Shown: positions 1-9,212, counted from the stretch's first letter. The stretch: 45,662 nt of DNA from an uncultured Ignavibacteria bacterium (GCA_937974175.1 CALJIG010000078.1:1-45662), one strand, 5' to 3'. Translations and numbers: made by a program. Notes: generated by a model from the letters alone, not told the origin.

Positions 1-55
1 TGTTACAATGGTAATTCGTCCGGAAAATGTTACAAAAATGTTACAATGGTAATTC
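1..55. repeat. Imperfect 38-bp tandem repeat at left edge
   Basis: The 17-mer TGTTACAATGGTAATTC occurs at 1-17 and again at 39-55, and a further partial copy TGTTACAA lies at 29-36. After each 17-mer the sequence stays similar (GTCCGGAAAATG against ACCCGAAAAATC), so the unit is about 38 bp and may continue to the left of the window. It lies just upstream of the first secreted-protein gene; no function can be assigned. Confidence 0.7.
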
Positions 56-131
56 ACCCGAAAAATCAGAATTCATTGAATCATTTTATATTATTAATTG
101 CTTTAATAATAAATTTTACTTAATTTTCATT

Positions 132-1766
132 ATGAAAAAACTGCTATTAATTCTTCTGCTGTTGCCCTCGTATTTATTTGCTAATAACCTCGGATATAGA
201 CTGTCCATTTTAAAAGAACAAAGATTTTTAGAAACCAGAAATTTCAGGACATCATTATGGAATACAGGAATTTTTAATCAATCTATAGGTGAAGTAATAT
301 CACCTTCTTTTGAATGGCCGGTTAACTCCGGAAAGTATCTGGGTATTTCAGCAGGATTATGCATTGGCGCTTATATGAACGGTAACTTGAGAATTGCAAC
401 TGCATCTTACAATGGGGAGTTTGTCCCGGGTTACGTAATTAACGGAGGAGGTGTACCGATTCCTAAAACTACTATTGGTTTTCATCTTTATAAAGTTTCT
501 AAAGGTGATAATTGCCAGAATAATCCCGACTATTGCAATTGGGGTGATATGGTGTTAAAAGGCGCTCCTTATAATGATGTAAACAATAATGAAATTTATG
601 ACGATGGTATAGATGTACCGGGCATGAAAGGAGCTTCACAAACAATTTTTGCATTCTTAACTGACGGGTTTCAGGAATCTCACAATATTTCAGAAGGATT
701 TTCAGGGGGCACTGCTCCGTTATATGCAACTGTTCAATTTGTTTCATGGGCTTATGAAATTGAAAATTTAGAAGATGTGCAGTTCTTCCGTTATAAGGTT
801 ACAAATATGAGTTTGATAGAATGGAAGAAAACATACTTCTCATTGTTCTATCATCCGCAAATCGGTGACTCGCTTGATGACTATATAGGATGCGATACAC
901 TAAGAAGATTGGGGTATGCATATAATAGAGATAATGAAGATGGAACAGGAATAGGAAACTCCTATGGCAATGCACCACCGGCCGTAGGTATTAAATTATT
1001 GAATGATAATTTAAATATAGGTATGACTTCGTTTCATTATACAATTCCGATTCAGTCAGAACCTTGCCTTCCTTGTGAAGAATTACCCTATAATCCACAA
1101 GAAGCATATAATTTAATGCGTGGATATAAAAAGGATAATACACCCTGGGTAGATGCAACTTCACCAACTCCTAAACCAACAAAATATACATTTCCAGGTG
1201 ACCCGGAAACAGGTCAGGGATGGACTGAATATAATGGCATTATTAATAATTGTTTGGGTTCATTAACAGGAGAAATCACTCCTAACCAATCCGTAGCAAG
1301 AACTTTTCTGATGAGTATGGGAAGTGAAACTTTGAATATTAATTCGTCAAGTTATCCTGAATTTTATTTTGCTCAACTTACTGCAGGAGGAAACAATAAT
1401 AAGAATTCTGTAACAAAACTAAAAGAGCTGGCAGATAAAGTACAGCAGTTCTATAATAATAACTATACAATAGGTATAAACACAATCTCCTCAGAAGTCC
1501 CTGATAAATTTTCTTTATATCAAAATTATCCGAATCCCTTTAATCCCACAACAAATATAAAATTTGAAATTCCTCAAAGTGATTTTATAAACTTATCCGT
1601 GTACGATTTAAACGGAAGGCTTATAGAAGAAGTAGTTAATGAAAATATTTCTACAGGAGCTTACGAAGTAAAATTTTCTGCAAAAAATCTTTCATCAGGA
1701 ATTTATTTTTACCACCTCAAAACCTCAAAATTTACAGAAACTAAAAGAATGATATTGTTGAAATAA
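132..1766 (+). CDS. T9SS-sorted secreted protein, tandem family copy 1
   Basis: Predicted secreted protein of 544 residues. The ATG at 132 is chosen over the in-frame ATG at 27 because it begins a typical signal peptide (MKKLLLILLLLPSYLFA). The mature part has the family blocks FEWPVNSGKYLGISAGL, a Ca-loop-like DVNNNEIYDDGID followed by PG, and DDYIGCD. The last ~85 residues form a type IX secretion sorting domain (YQNYPNPFNPTTNIKFEIP, ending TKRMILLK), which directs export and cell-surface attachment. It is the most divergent globular domain of the four tandem paralogs but shares nearly identical tag-coding DNA with copies 2 and 3. The function of the globular part is not recognised. Confidence 0.85.
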   Translation: MKKLLLILLLLPSYLFANNLGYRLSILKEQRFLETRNFRTSLWNTGIFNQSIGEVISPSFEWPVNSGKYLGISAGLCIGAYMNGNLRIATASYNGEFVPGYVINGGGVPIPKTTIGFHLYKVSKGDNCQNNPDYCNWGDMVLKGAPYNDVNNNEIYDDGIDVPGMKGASQTIFAFLTDGFQESHNISEGFSGGTAPLYATVQFVSWAYEIENLEDVQFFRYKVTNMSLIEWKKTYFSLFYHPQIGDSLDDYIGCDTLRRLGYAYNRDNEDGTGIGNSYGNAPPAVGIKLLNDNLNIGMTSFHYTIPIQSEPCLPCEELPYNPQEAYNLMRGYKKDNTPWVDATSPTPKPTKYTFPGDPETGQGWTEYNGIINNCLGSLTGEITPNQSVARTFLMSMGSETLNINSSSYPEFYFAQLTAGGNNNKNSVTKLKELADKVQQFYNNNYTIGINTISSEVPDKFSLYQNYPNPFNPTTNIKFEIPQSDFINLSVYDLNGRLIEEVVNENISTGAYEVKFSAKNLSSGIYFYHLKTSKFTETKRMILLK

Positions 1767-1820
1767 ATCAATATTATTCAGTGGTTTGTATACATGAATA
1801 AAACGCGAAAAAAATCTTTG
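1767..1820. repeat. Duplicated intergenic segment, copy A
   Basis: The 54 bases after the stop codon of copy 1 match the 54 bases after copy 2 (3530-3583) at 47 positions by eye. The segment ends in AATCTTTG, resembling the Bacteroidetes -7 box TAnnTTTG, 51 nt before the next ATG. The duplication unit therefore includes a 3' end and probably a promoter as well as the gene. Confidence 0.75.
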
Positions 1821-1870
1821 CTTTGAAAGAGACAAAAGGTTAAGTTTTGTTAACAATCTAAAGATATCTT

Positions 1871-3529
1871 ATGAAAAATATATTAATTATTTTCGCCCTG
1901 GTCGTTTGCAATAATATTTCCCTGTCAAATAATGAGAAGCAAAGCTATTCTATTCCTTATAGTGTTATTAGAACTCAGGTAATGATAAATGCAAATAATA
2001 TTTCAACATGGGTTCAAAATACAGGCACATTTAATCAGGATATAAGAACAACAAACACTCCCGGATTTGAGTGGCCTAAAGGTTCAGGTAAATTTGCAAT
2101 TTTTACTGCGGGCTTATCAATGGGTGCATATGTTAACGGTGGTTTACGTCTTGCTACAATTTCTTACAACGGAGAATATGCCCCGGGCTATTCAAATGCA
2201 GGCATAGGATACACAGATTTGAATTTTAAAATTTATAAAGTTAAAAAAGGTGATAACGCAGCTAACAATCCTGACTATGCAAACTGGGGATTGATGGTTC
2301 CTTATGGTGCTCCTTACATTGATATAGACGGAAATGGCCAGTTCAATCCATTGGTAGATAAACCCGGAGTGAAAGGTGCAGGGCAAACAATTTATCAATG
2401 TATTACCGATGGCTTTCCGGAAAATCACACCACTGGAGAGGGCTTCGGCGGAGGCACAATACCTTTATATTCTGAAATGCATTTTACAGCTTGGTCGTAT
2501 GACAGTATTCCTCAATTAGCAGATGTGCAATTTGTGAAAATGGAAGTTATTAATAAAAACACCTTGAGATGGGATAGCACTTTCTTTGGAATTGTTTGCG
2601 ATCCTGATGTAGGGAATGCTTCAGATGATTACATAGGATGTGATTTAAGTAGAAATCTTGGGTACTGCTATAATGGAACTGACCAGGATGGAAACGGAAC
2701 CGGAAATTCATACGGACTTCATCCCCCCGCTGTAGGAATTGACTTAGTAAAAGGAGCCCATAGTATTGCTTTACCACAAAGCGAATTAGGGATGACCTCG
2801 TTTGTGTTCTATAATAGTACAGGTAACGGAGGTGTAGTTTGTGAACATGATCCGAGCAGCCAGCCAATTACTACATACAACTACCTTAAAGGTGTAAAAA
2901 AAGATGGAACCCCATGGATAAATGCTTCAAACAATACTATTACTAGATTTTGTTATCCCGGTGACCCGGAAACAAATACAGGATGGACTGAATATGCAGG
3001 ACTAATAAAAAATTGCGGGGGAGTTACAACTGGAGTAGTAGAGACAAGTCCTCCCGGAGACAGAAGATTTATTTTAAATTCCGGTTCATTACAATTTCAC
3101 GTTAATCCATTAGACACTCAGACGTTTGTAATTGCTCAGATGATTGCAAGAGGTACAAATAATAAAAATTCAGTAACCAAACTTAAACAGCTTAGTGATG
3201 TAGTACAAACATTTTATAATAACAATTATACTATTGGAGTAAATCCGATTTCAACAACTATTCCAAATAAATTTTCATTGCATCAGAATTATCCCAATCC
3301 CTTCAACCCCACAACAAATATAAAATTTGAAATTCCTCAAAGTGATTTAATAAACTTATCCGTGTATGATTTAAACGGAAAACTTATAGAAGAAATAGTT
3401 AATGAAAATATCTCTGCAGGAACGTACGAAGTAAAATTTTCTGGAAAAAATCTTTCATCAGGAATTTATTTTTACAGATTAAAAAGCAGTAATTCAGTAT
3501 TGACAAATAAAATGATTTTATTGAAATAA
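1871..3529 (+). CDS. T9SS-sorted secreted protein, tandem family copy 2
   Basis: Secreted protein of 552 residues with a signal peptide (MKNILIIFALVVCNNISLS). Conserved family blocks are STWVQNTGTFNQDIRT, TPGFEWPKGSGKFAIFTAG, GDNAANNPDYANWGLMVPYG, a Ca-loop-like DIDGNGQFNPLVD followed by KPG, GEGFGGGTIPLYSEMHF and DDYIGCDLSRNLGYCYN, with KLKQLSD before the tag. The C-terminal ~85 residues are the T9SS sorting domain (HQNYPNPFNPTTNIKFEIP, ending NKMILLK). Its own AATCTTTG box lies 51 nt upstream. The protein resembles unannotated repeat-family cargo common in Ignavibacteria; no enzymatic motif was found. Confidence 0.88.
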   Translation: MKNILIIFALVVCNNISLSNNEKQSYSIPYSVIRTQVMINANNISTWVQNTGTFNQDIRTTNTPGFEWPKGSGKFAIFTAGLSMGAYVNGGLRLATISYNGEYAPGYSNAGIGYTDLNFKIYKVKKGDNAANNPDYANWGLMVPYGAPYIDIDGNGQFNPLVDKPGVKGAGQTIYQCITDGFPENHTTGEGFGGGTIPLYSEMHFTAWSYDSIPQLADVQFVKMEVINKNTLRWDSTFFGIVCDPDVGNASDDYIGCDLSRNLGYCYNGTDQDGNGTGNSYGLHPPAVGIDLVKGAHSIALPQSELGMTSFVFYNSTGNGGVVCEHDPSSQPITTYNYLKGVKKDGTPWINASNNTITRFCYPGDPETNTGWTEYAGLIKNCGGVTTGVVETSPPGDRRFILNSGSLQFHVNPLDTQTFVIAQMIARGTNNKNSVTKLKQLSDVVQTFYNNNYTIGVNPISTTIPNKFSLHQNYPNPFNPTTNIKFEIPQSDLINLSVYDLNGKLIEEIVNENISAGTYEVKFSGKNLSSGIYFYRLKSSNSVLTNKMILLK

Positions 3530-3583
3530 ATCAATATTATTCAGTAGTTTGTATGTATGAATAAACTGCTAAAATAATCTTTG
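3530..3583. repeat. Duplicated intergenic segment, copy B
   Basis: Second copy of the 54-bp segment also seen at 1767-1820. It ends with TAATCTTTG, again 51 nt before the ATG of the following paralog (3634). The conserved spacing from box to start supports a duplicated promoter. Confidence 0.75.
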
Positions 3584-3633
3584 GTTTGCATTAGATTAAA
3601 AGCTAATTTAAGTTGTCAAATCTAAAGCGATAT

Positions 3634-5268
3634 ATGAAAATAATATTATTCATTTTAGTCCTCTTTGTTAGTGCGGATATTTCTCTTGCAAATAATACAG
3701 GTCCAAATTATTCACTGCCTTATGCTGTGATAAGAACTCAGGCTATATTAAACGGAAATAATATATCAACCTGGGTCCAAAACACAGGTACTTTTAATAA
3801 TGATATCAGAACAAATAATACTCCCGGATTTGAATGGCCAAAAGGTTCACGCAAATTTGCGGTTTTTACAACAGGGTTAAGTATGGGAACATATATAAAT
3901 AATGAATTGAGACTTGCAACAATTTCTTATAGTGGAGAGTATGCTCCCGGTTATACAAGCGGCGGAAATTTTTATACTAATAATAATTTTAAATTATATA
4001 AAGTAAAACGCGGAGATAATTCTTTAACAAATACCGACTATGCAAACTGGAATTTAATGGTTCCTTATGGAGCTCCTTTTTATGATATAAATAATAATGG
4101 AATTTTTGAACCGCTCATCGATACCCCGGGAGTTAAAAATTCCGAGCAGACAATTTTCGTTTGCCTTACTGACGCTGACGCAAGTAATCATACACAGTCA
4201 GAAGGCTTTAGCGGTGGTACACTTCCTGTTTTTTCTGAAATGCATTTCACAGCCTGGTCCTACACTGCTTCTAGCTTATCAGATGTACAGTTTATTAAAA
4301 TGGAAATAGTAAATAGAAATAATTCTCCATGGAATAAAACTTATTTTGGATTAATATGCGACCCTGATTTAGGAGATGTACAAGATGACCGGTTAGGCTG
4401 TGATACAAACCGAGCTTTAGCTTACTGTTATAATGGCGATAATCAGGATGGAACTTATGGTGCGAATCCCCCTGCTGTTGGATTTGATATGCTGAAAGGA
4501 GCGGTAAATAACAATACAAATACTCCGGTTAAAATGTCTTCTTTTAGCTACTATGAAAGATCCGGAGGAGCTGCACATAATGTTTGTGAATGGCCTCCCA
4601 ATACACCTATTCATGCATATAATTATATGAAGGGCTTTAAAAGAGATGGGACAATTTATATTAATCCCCTTACCAGGCAGAAAACTAAATATAATTTTCC
4701 GGGTGATCCCGAAACAGGAACAGGATGGACAGAATATAAAGGAATTATTGACAATTGTGGTGGAATAATACCGGATAGTGTTATTTCTTTGTATCCACGC
4801 GAAGTTCATTTTATGCAAAACTCAGGAGCTGATGACTTAACAATTCTCCCCGGAGAAAAACAAACTTTTATATTTGCTCAGATGATTGCAAGAGGAACAA
4901 ATAATCTTAATTCGGTTACTAAACTTAAACAGTTTGATGATTCTGTACAATCATTTTACGATAATGATTTGAAAGGATGGATAGATTTTTCGTTAAGTGT
5001 ACCGGATAAATATTTTTTGCATCAAAATTATCCGAATCCCTTTAATCCCACAACAAATATAAAATTTGAAATTCCTCAAAGTGATTTTATAAACTTATCC
5101 GTGTATGATTTAAACGGAAAGCTTATAGAAGAAATAGTTAATGAAAATATCTCTGCAGGTATATACGAAGTAAAATTTTCTGGAAAAAATCTTTCATCGG
5201 GAATTTATTTTTACAGATTAAAAAGCAGCAAATCAGTATTAACAAATAAAATGATTCTAATAAAATGA
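3634..5268 (+). CDS. T9SS-sorted secreted protein, tandem family copy 3
   Basis: Secreted protein of 544 residues. The open frame begins at a TTG at 3613, but the ATG at 3634 begins the signal peptide (MKIILFILVLFVSADISLA) and is preferred. It carries the same blocks as copy 2: WVQNTGTFNNDIRT, FEWPKGSRKFAVFTTGL, a Ca-loop-like DINNNGIFEPLID followed by TPG, SEGFSGGTLPVFSEMHF, and NPPAVGFDMLKGAVN (shared with copy 4). It ends in a T9SS sorting domain (HQNYPNPFNPTTNIKFEIP) nearly identical in DNA to copies 1 and 2. The equivalent of DDYIGCD is DDRLGCD. Role unknown; probably surface-attached. Confidence 0.88.
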   Translation: MKIILFILVLFVSADISLANNTGPNYSLPYAVIRTQAILNGNNISTWVQNTGTFNNDIRTNNTPGFEWPKGSRKFAVFTTGLSMGTYINNELRLATISYSGEYAPGYTSGGNFYTNNNFKLYKVKRGDNSLTNTDYANWNLMVPYGAPFYDINNNGIFEPLIDTPGVKNSEQTIFVCLTDADASNHTQSEGFSGGTLPVFSEMHFTAWSYTASSLSDVQFIKMEIVNRNNSPWNKTYFGLICDPDLGDVQDDRLGCDTNRALAYCYNGDNQDGTYGANPPAVGFDMLKGAVNNNTNTPVKMSSFSYYERSGGAAHNVCEWPPNTPIHAYNYMKGFKRDGTIYINPLTRQKTKYNFPGDPETGTGWTEYKGIIDNCGGIIPDSVISLYPREVHFMQNSGADDLTILPGEKQTFIFAQMIARGTNNLNSVTKLKQFDDSVQSFYDNDLKGWIDFSLSVPDKYFLHQNYPNPFNPTTNIKFEIPQSDFINLSVYDLNGKLIEEIVNENISAGIYEVKFSGKNLSSGIYFYRLKSSKSVLTNKMILIK

Positions 5269-5328
5269 TTTATTGTCAATAAGTCGTTGATTAATATAAA
5301 TTTAAACAACAGCTAAAATTGAAATAAA

Positions 5329-5336
5329 TATCTTTG
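5329..5336 (+). promoter_or_regulatory. Putative -7 box TATCTTTG
   Basis: TATCTTTG matches the Bacteroidetes -7 consensus TAnnTTTG and lies 59 nt before the ATG of family copy 4. No clear TTG-type -33 element is seen at the usual distance, so this rests on the one box. Confidence 0.35.
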
Positions 5337-5395
5337 TCAGGAATCATATTATTGCTTAATTTGGAAAAGATTAAAAAATTTAAAACCAAAAAATC

Positions 5396-7054
5396 ATGAA
5401 GACACTGTTAATTATCCTCTTAAGTTTCAGTATTACAGTTTCAATTTTCTCAAAACCGAGAGATTTAAATATCTCTAATCCCTTTACAGTTATAAAAGCT
5501 CAGGTAAGCTCTAATGCAAATAATATTGCATCCTGGGTTCAGAACACCGGAACTTTTGATCAGGATATCAGAACAAATAATACTCCGGGTTTTGAATGGC
5601 CAAAAGGCTCAGGTAAGTTTGCAATTTTTACAGCAGGTCTTTCGATGTCAGCTTTTATAGATGGAAACCTTCGCTTAGCGACAATTTCATATAATGGAGA
5701 GTATGCTCCGGGCTATGTTTTGAACGGAGCATTTGCTACAAGTTCAATCTTTAAGCTTTATAAAGTAAGCAGAGGTGATAATGGAAGCACAAATCCTGAT
5801 TATGCTAATTGGGGTTTAATGGTTCCTTATGGCGCTCCGTATGACGATGTAAATAATAACGGAGTATATGAGCAAGGGCTTGATAAACCTGGTGTGAAAA
5901 ATGCAGCTCAGACAATTTTTGTTTGTATTACCGATGCTGACCCAACTAACCATACAGCATCTGAAGGGTTCAGCGGCGGTACCTTGCCTGTATTTTCCGA
6001 GATGCATTTCTCTCTCTGGTCTTATGATAATATTGCCGGACTTGAAGACGTGCAGTTTCTTAAGATGGAAGTAATTAACAAAAATAATTCACCATGGTAT
6101 AGGACGCAATTTGGCATAGTTGCAGACCCTGATTTAGGCTCAGCCACAGATGATTATATTGGATGCGACATGCCTCGAAATCTTGGATTCTGTTATAATG
6201 CAACTAACGTTGACGGAACAGGAAGTGGAACTTCTTATGGAGCAAATCCGCCGGCAGTTGGTTTTGATATGCTAAAAGGTGCTGTAAACAGAAGCGTTAC
6301 TCCTAATGCCGATTTATATATGACATCTTTCTGTCAGTTCATGAATACAGGTTCAGGTGGACCGGTCTGTGAAAATGATGCAAGCACACCTTTACATGCT
6401 TTCAATTTTTTAAGAGGTCTGAAAAAAGATTCAACATCTTTTATTAATCCTCTTACAATGGGAAGAACAAAATTTTGTTTCTCAGGTGATCCTGAGCCAA
6501 ACACAGGCTGGACAGAATTTACAGGCAAATTTAATAACTGCGGCGGTGATACAACAGGTACAGTTGTTGCTTCTGCTCCCGGAGATAAAAGATTTGTAAT
6601 GAGTTCAGGCGCTGATAATCTTACAATCGTTCCCGGTGAAAAGCAAACTTTTCTCATTGCCCAATTGATTGCAAGAGGTGCAAATAATAAGAATTCTGTA
6701 ACAAAATTGAAACAGCTGAGTGATGCAGTTCAGGCATTTTACAATAGTAATTTGAGTGTTGGTATAAGTACGCTTTCAATATCTGTTCCGGAAAAATTCA
6801 GTTTATATCAGAATTATCCGAATCCTTTCAACCCAACAACTAAGATTAAATTTGATATAGATAAATCCGGATTTGCTTCTTTAATTTTTTATAATGTAGC
6901 AGGCAAAGAAATTACAAGACTGGTTAATCAAAACCTGAATTCCGGAAGCTACGAATTTGAATTTAACGCTGCTGATTTACCAAGCGGAGTTTACTTCTAC
7001 AAACTTGAAACACCAACTACTTCAATGGTAAAAAAGATGTCACTTATAAAATAA
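5396..7054 (+). CDS. T9SS-sorted secreted protein, tandem family copy 4
   Basis: Secreted protein of 552 residues with a signal peptide (MKTLLIILLSFSITVSIFS). The globular part is close to copies 2 and 3: WVQNTGTFDQDIRT, FEWPKGSGKFAIFTAGL, a Ca-loop-like DVNNNGVYEQGLD followed by KPG, SEGFSGGTLPVFSEMHF, DDYIGCDMPRNLGFCYN. Unlike those copies its T9SS tag has a different sequence (YQNYPNPFNPTTKIKFDID, then SLIFYNVAGKEITRL), so this copy has not shared in the tag homogenisation. It is the last of the array and is followed by a strong bidirectional terminator. Function of the body is unknown. Confidence 0.88.
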   Translation: MKTLLIILLSFSITVSIFSKPRDLNISNPFTVIKAQVSSNANNIASWVQNTGTFDQDIRTNNTPGFEWPKGSGKFAIFTAGLSMSAFIDGNLRLATISYNGEYAPGYVLNGAFATSSIFKLYKVSRGDNGSTNPDYANWGLMVPYGAPYDDVNNNGVYEQGLDKPGVKNAAQTIFVCITDADPTNHTASEGFSGGTLPVFSEMHFSLWSYDNIAGLEDVQFLKMEVINKNNSPWYRTQFGIVADPDLGSATDDYIGCDMPRNLGFCYNATNVDGTGSGTSYGANPPAVGFDMLKGAVNRSVTPNADLYMTSFCQFMNTGSGGPVCENDASTPLHAFNFLRGLKKDSTSFINPLTMGRTKFCFSGDPEPNTGWTEFTGKFNNCGGDTTGTVVASAPGDKRFVMSSGADNLTIVPGEKQTFLIAQLIARGANNKNSVTKLKQLSDAVQAFYNSNLSVGISTLSISVPEKFSLYQNYPNPFNPTTKIKFDIDKSGFASLIFYNVAGKEITRLVNQNLNSGSYEFEFNAADLPSGVYFYKLETPTTSMVKKMSLIK

Positions 7055-7090
7055 TATTGAAGTTCTCTGCTGTGAATGTTACTTCTTTCG

Positions 7091-7127
7091 AATAAGGGTG
7101 TCTGAATTCAGATGCCCTTATTATTTT
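7091..7127. terminator. Bidirectional intrinsic terminator
   Basis: AATAAGGGTGTCTGA pairs with TCAGATGCCCTTATT with only two G-T wobbles around a minimal loop, and a T-rich tract follows on the plus strand. It separates the converging secreted-protein array and CAP gene. The right arm overlaps the stop codon of the minus-strand gene (7121-7123). Confidence 0.8.
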
Positions 7128-7906
7128 TCATTTCTTATTTTTTGTAATCCTGAAGGAATAAATTCATAAACCTCATTAGCTTTATGTTTAGTCAGGTCAG
7201 CATTTTTCATACTAGACTTTACTTTATAAAATTCATTTCTTCGGAAGTACTCGCTCATTATTTCATCGGATTCTGAAGCAGCGTCTTCCATTTCAACCAG
7301 AAGAACCCAGTAGCTTAACTTCTCTCCGTTAGCATCGGGTTTTGACTCAGAGCATCCGCAGCCGATTGAAACAGCGCCTCTGCTCAGTAAAGTTGTGTTA
7401 TGGCCGGGACTGTATTTCCATCCCTTGAAAACCTCCTGCCATGTATAATTATAACTTCCTGTAAACAAATTTTCGCTTAGCATTGTAAATACGGGAATTT
7501 CATTTGCATAAAAGAGTTTATTCATAGAAGGAGACCAGCCGTCTTTTATAGCTCTCATTGTAGCTCCTTCTCCGTTAATTTCGTGATCCCAAATTGGATA
7601 AGTGCCGTCGGCAAACTTTCTCGCAGTTTCTCCGGAAGAGAACATAAGTTGTTTATTGATAGGAAGCTCAAGAAGACCTCTTTCGTTTTCATTTACTCCG
7701 CCTAAAGTAAATTCTGTCTGTGTAATATTTGTATTCCAGTTTTTACTATTTGCCCGGTATTGATTTATTGCTTTTATCATTTCCTCCAGACCCTGCTTTG
7801 TGCATCCGGATTTATCATCAGGCTTATTGCTTTGAGCATTTAAATCACCTGCAATATTGAAAAAGGTAATTACTAATAAATTTAAGAATATACTTTTTAT
7901 TTTCAT
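7121..7906 (-). CDS. Secreted CAP (SCP/PR-1-like) domain protein
   Basis: Predicted secreted protein of 261 residues. The start at 7906 (MKIKSIFLNLLVITFFNIA) gives a normal signal peptide; the longer frame to 7984 would place 26 extra residues before it. After a cleavage site near LNAQS the protein matches the CAP superfamily pattern: an N-terminal helix with INQYRANSK, a central HEINGEGATMRAI, then SENLFTG, GWKYSPGHNTTLLSRG and a late SYWVLLVEM strand. The H-E-N-H layout suggests the usual CAP cavity, but catalytic activity is not established for the family. It stands alone, convergent with the upstream secreted-protein array. Confidence 0.75.
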   Translation of the reverse strand: MKIKSIFLNLLVITFFNIAGDLNAQSNKPDDKSGCTKQGLEEMIKAINQYRANSKNWNTNITQTEFTLGGVNENERGLLELPINKQLMFSSGETARKFADGTYPIWDHEINGEGATMRAIKDGWSPSMNKLFYANEIPVFTMLSENLFTGSYNYTWQEVFKGWKYSPGHNTTLLSRGAVSIGCGCSESKPDANGEKLSYWVLLVEMEDAASESDEIMSEYFRRNEFYKVKSSMKNADLTKHKANEVYEFIPSGLQKIRNEK

Positions 7907-8046
7907 AGATTTATTAACAAAAGGAATTTGAAAAACGTTTATTGGGAGCAAAATTCTAACTTTAATATACCCAAAAATTCTCATTTAAAAACATAATAAT
8001 ATTCATTATATTTATCGTTTATCAAATTTTAAATTAACAGATTACA

Positions 8047-8682
8047 ATGTCAGATAATCCATTTGCAGTCGTAAGCGATTATTATAACAGGAATAAGAAT
8101 CAGGTGATGATTATTGCAGGCGCAATAATTGTGATAGTTGTAGGTATAATACTTTTCACTTCTAAAAGAGCATCACAAAACGAAGAAGCCGCTGTAGCAT
8201 TAGGAAAAATAAGACCGACCTATGAAGGCGGTAATTTTCAGGCAGCTATTAACGGTGATTCACTTGGAAATAAAGGATTAAAATTCATTGTTGATGAATA
8301 CGGTTCATCTGAAAACGGTCAGTTAGCAAAGCTGTTGCTTGCAAATTCTTACTATGGATTAAGAGATTTCCAGAATGCAATGAAGTATTATGATGATTTC
8401 GGCGGAAGCAATAAGCTGTCAAAAGTCGCAGCAATTTCCGGATTGGCAAGCGTAAAAGAAGCTCAGAATGATTTTATAGGCGCTGCAAAAGAATTTGAAC
8501 GCGCAGCAAATTACGATAAAGAAAATCCATTCAGAGATGAATATTTATTTTATGCCGGCAGAGATTTTTCATTAGGAAATGATAAAGCTTCAGCAAAAAG
8601 AGTATTCGAACAACTGAAAAGCGATTTTCCAAAATCGAAGTATATTACTCAGTCAGGAAGATATAACTATAACATTGATTAA
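8047..8682 (+). CDS. Membrane-anchored TPR protein (YfgM/TPR_21-like)
   Basis: A 211-residue protein. Residues ~20-40 (MIIAGAIIVIVVGIILF) form one transmembrane helix after a short cytoplasmic head, so the C-terminal part probably faces the periplasm. The rest is helical tetratricopeptide-type repeats (LAKLLLANSYYGLRDFQNAM, AAISGLASVKEAQNDFIGAA). This arrangement resembles YfgM-like proteins that associate with the Sec translocon, but the identity is inferred from architecture only. It starts the unit with yqeY, 18 nt downstream. A TATATTTA sequence upstream resembles a weak -7 box. Confidence 0.65.
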   Translation: MSDNPFAVVSDYYNRNKNQVMIIAGAIIVIVVGIILFTSKRASQNEEAAVALGKIRPTYEGGNFQAAINGDSLGNKGLKFIVDEYGSSENGQLAKLLLANSYYGLRDFQNAMKYYDDFGGSNKLSKVAAISGLASVKEAQNDFIGAAKEFERAANYDKENPFRDEYLFYAGRDFSLGNDKASAKRVFEQLKSDFPKSKYITQSGRYNYNID

Positions 8683-8700
8683 TTTTATAATTCCAAGAGC

Positions 8701-9147
8701 ATGCGTTTAAAGGAAAAAATAAACGAAGATTTAAAGAAGGCAATGCTGGCAGGACCAAGCGTAAGACTTGATACTATTCGTTCCATAAGAGCTGAGATTT
8801 TAAAGATGGATAAATCCGGTATGAACCGTGAAATGACTCCTGAAGAAGAAATTGGTTTACTTAATAAACAGGCAAAGCAAAGAAAAGAATCCATTGAAAT
8901 GTTTTCTGCAGCAGGCAGACAGGATTTAGTCGATAAAGAACAGGGACAGCTGGATATTCTTATGGAGTATCTTCCAAAGCCGCTTTCCAATGAAGAAGCT
9001 GAAGTTATTATAAATAAAATAATTGCAGATACCGGTGCCTCGACTCAGAAAGATTTCGGCAAAGTAATGGGTGCCGCTTCTAAAGAATTAAAAGGAAAGA
9101 TTGACGGAAAAATAATTCAGGAAATAGTTAAATCAAAATTAAGTTGA
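8701..9147 (+). CDS. yqeY: GatB/YqeY domain protein
   Basis: A 148-residue protein of normal length for YqeY. It shows the typical start MRLKEKINEDLKKAML, the LDTIRSIRAEI segment, the EEEIGLLNKQAKQRKESIEMF helix, and the LPKPLSNEEAEVIINKII and GKVMGAASKELKGKIDGK blocks. The domain is related to the C-terminal tRNA-binding domain of GatB, the amidotransferase subunit; the free-standing protein has no firmly established role. It follows the TPR membrane protein by 18 nt and is closed by an intrinsic terminator. Confidence 0.88.
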   Translation: MRLKEKINEDLKKAMLAGPSVRLDTIRSIRAEILKMDKSGMNREMTPEEEIGLLNKQAKQRKESIEMFSAAGRQDLVDKEQGQLDILMEYLPKPLSNEEAEVIINKIIADTGASTQKDFGKVMGAASKELKGKIDGKIIQEIVKSKLS

Positions 9148-9183
9148 TACATAAGAAATAATTATAAAATAATTTTTACTTAT

Positions 9184-9210
9184 AAATCCGCTTAATGCGG
9201 ATTTTTTTTT
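9184..9210 (+). terminator. Intrinsic terminator ending 3 nt before cvpA
   Basis: AAATCCGC (9184-9191) pairs perfectly with GCGGATTT (9197-9204) around loop TTAAT, and the T tract runs to 9210. It should end yqeY transcripts, yet the next start codon is at 9213. It also overlaps the alternative ATG at 9195, which makes that start unlikely. Confidence 0.8.
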
Positions 9211-9212
9211 AT

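Noticed and set aside
27..131. N-terminal extension of the first secreted protein from ATG 27
   Set aside because: The extension would bury the signal peptide; the ATG at 132 gives a standard one.
4417..4818. 133-residue minus-strand open frame in family copy 3
   Set aside because: Shadow of a clear coding gene; no start signal and no recognisable domain.
7121..7906. Fusion of the CAP protein with a longer upstream N-terminus (to 7984)
   Set aside because: The additional 26 residues precede a good signal peptide and are best explained as an open leader.
9195..9212. Upstream start for cvpA
   Set aside because: The ATG at 9195 lies in a terminator loop and the extra residues (RIFFY) come from the T tract.
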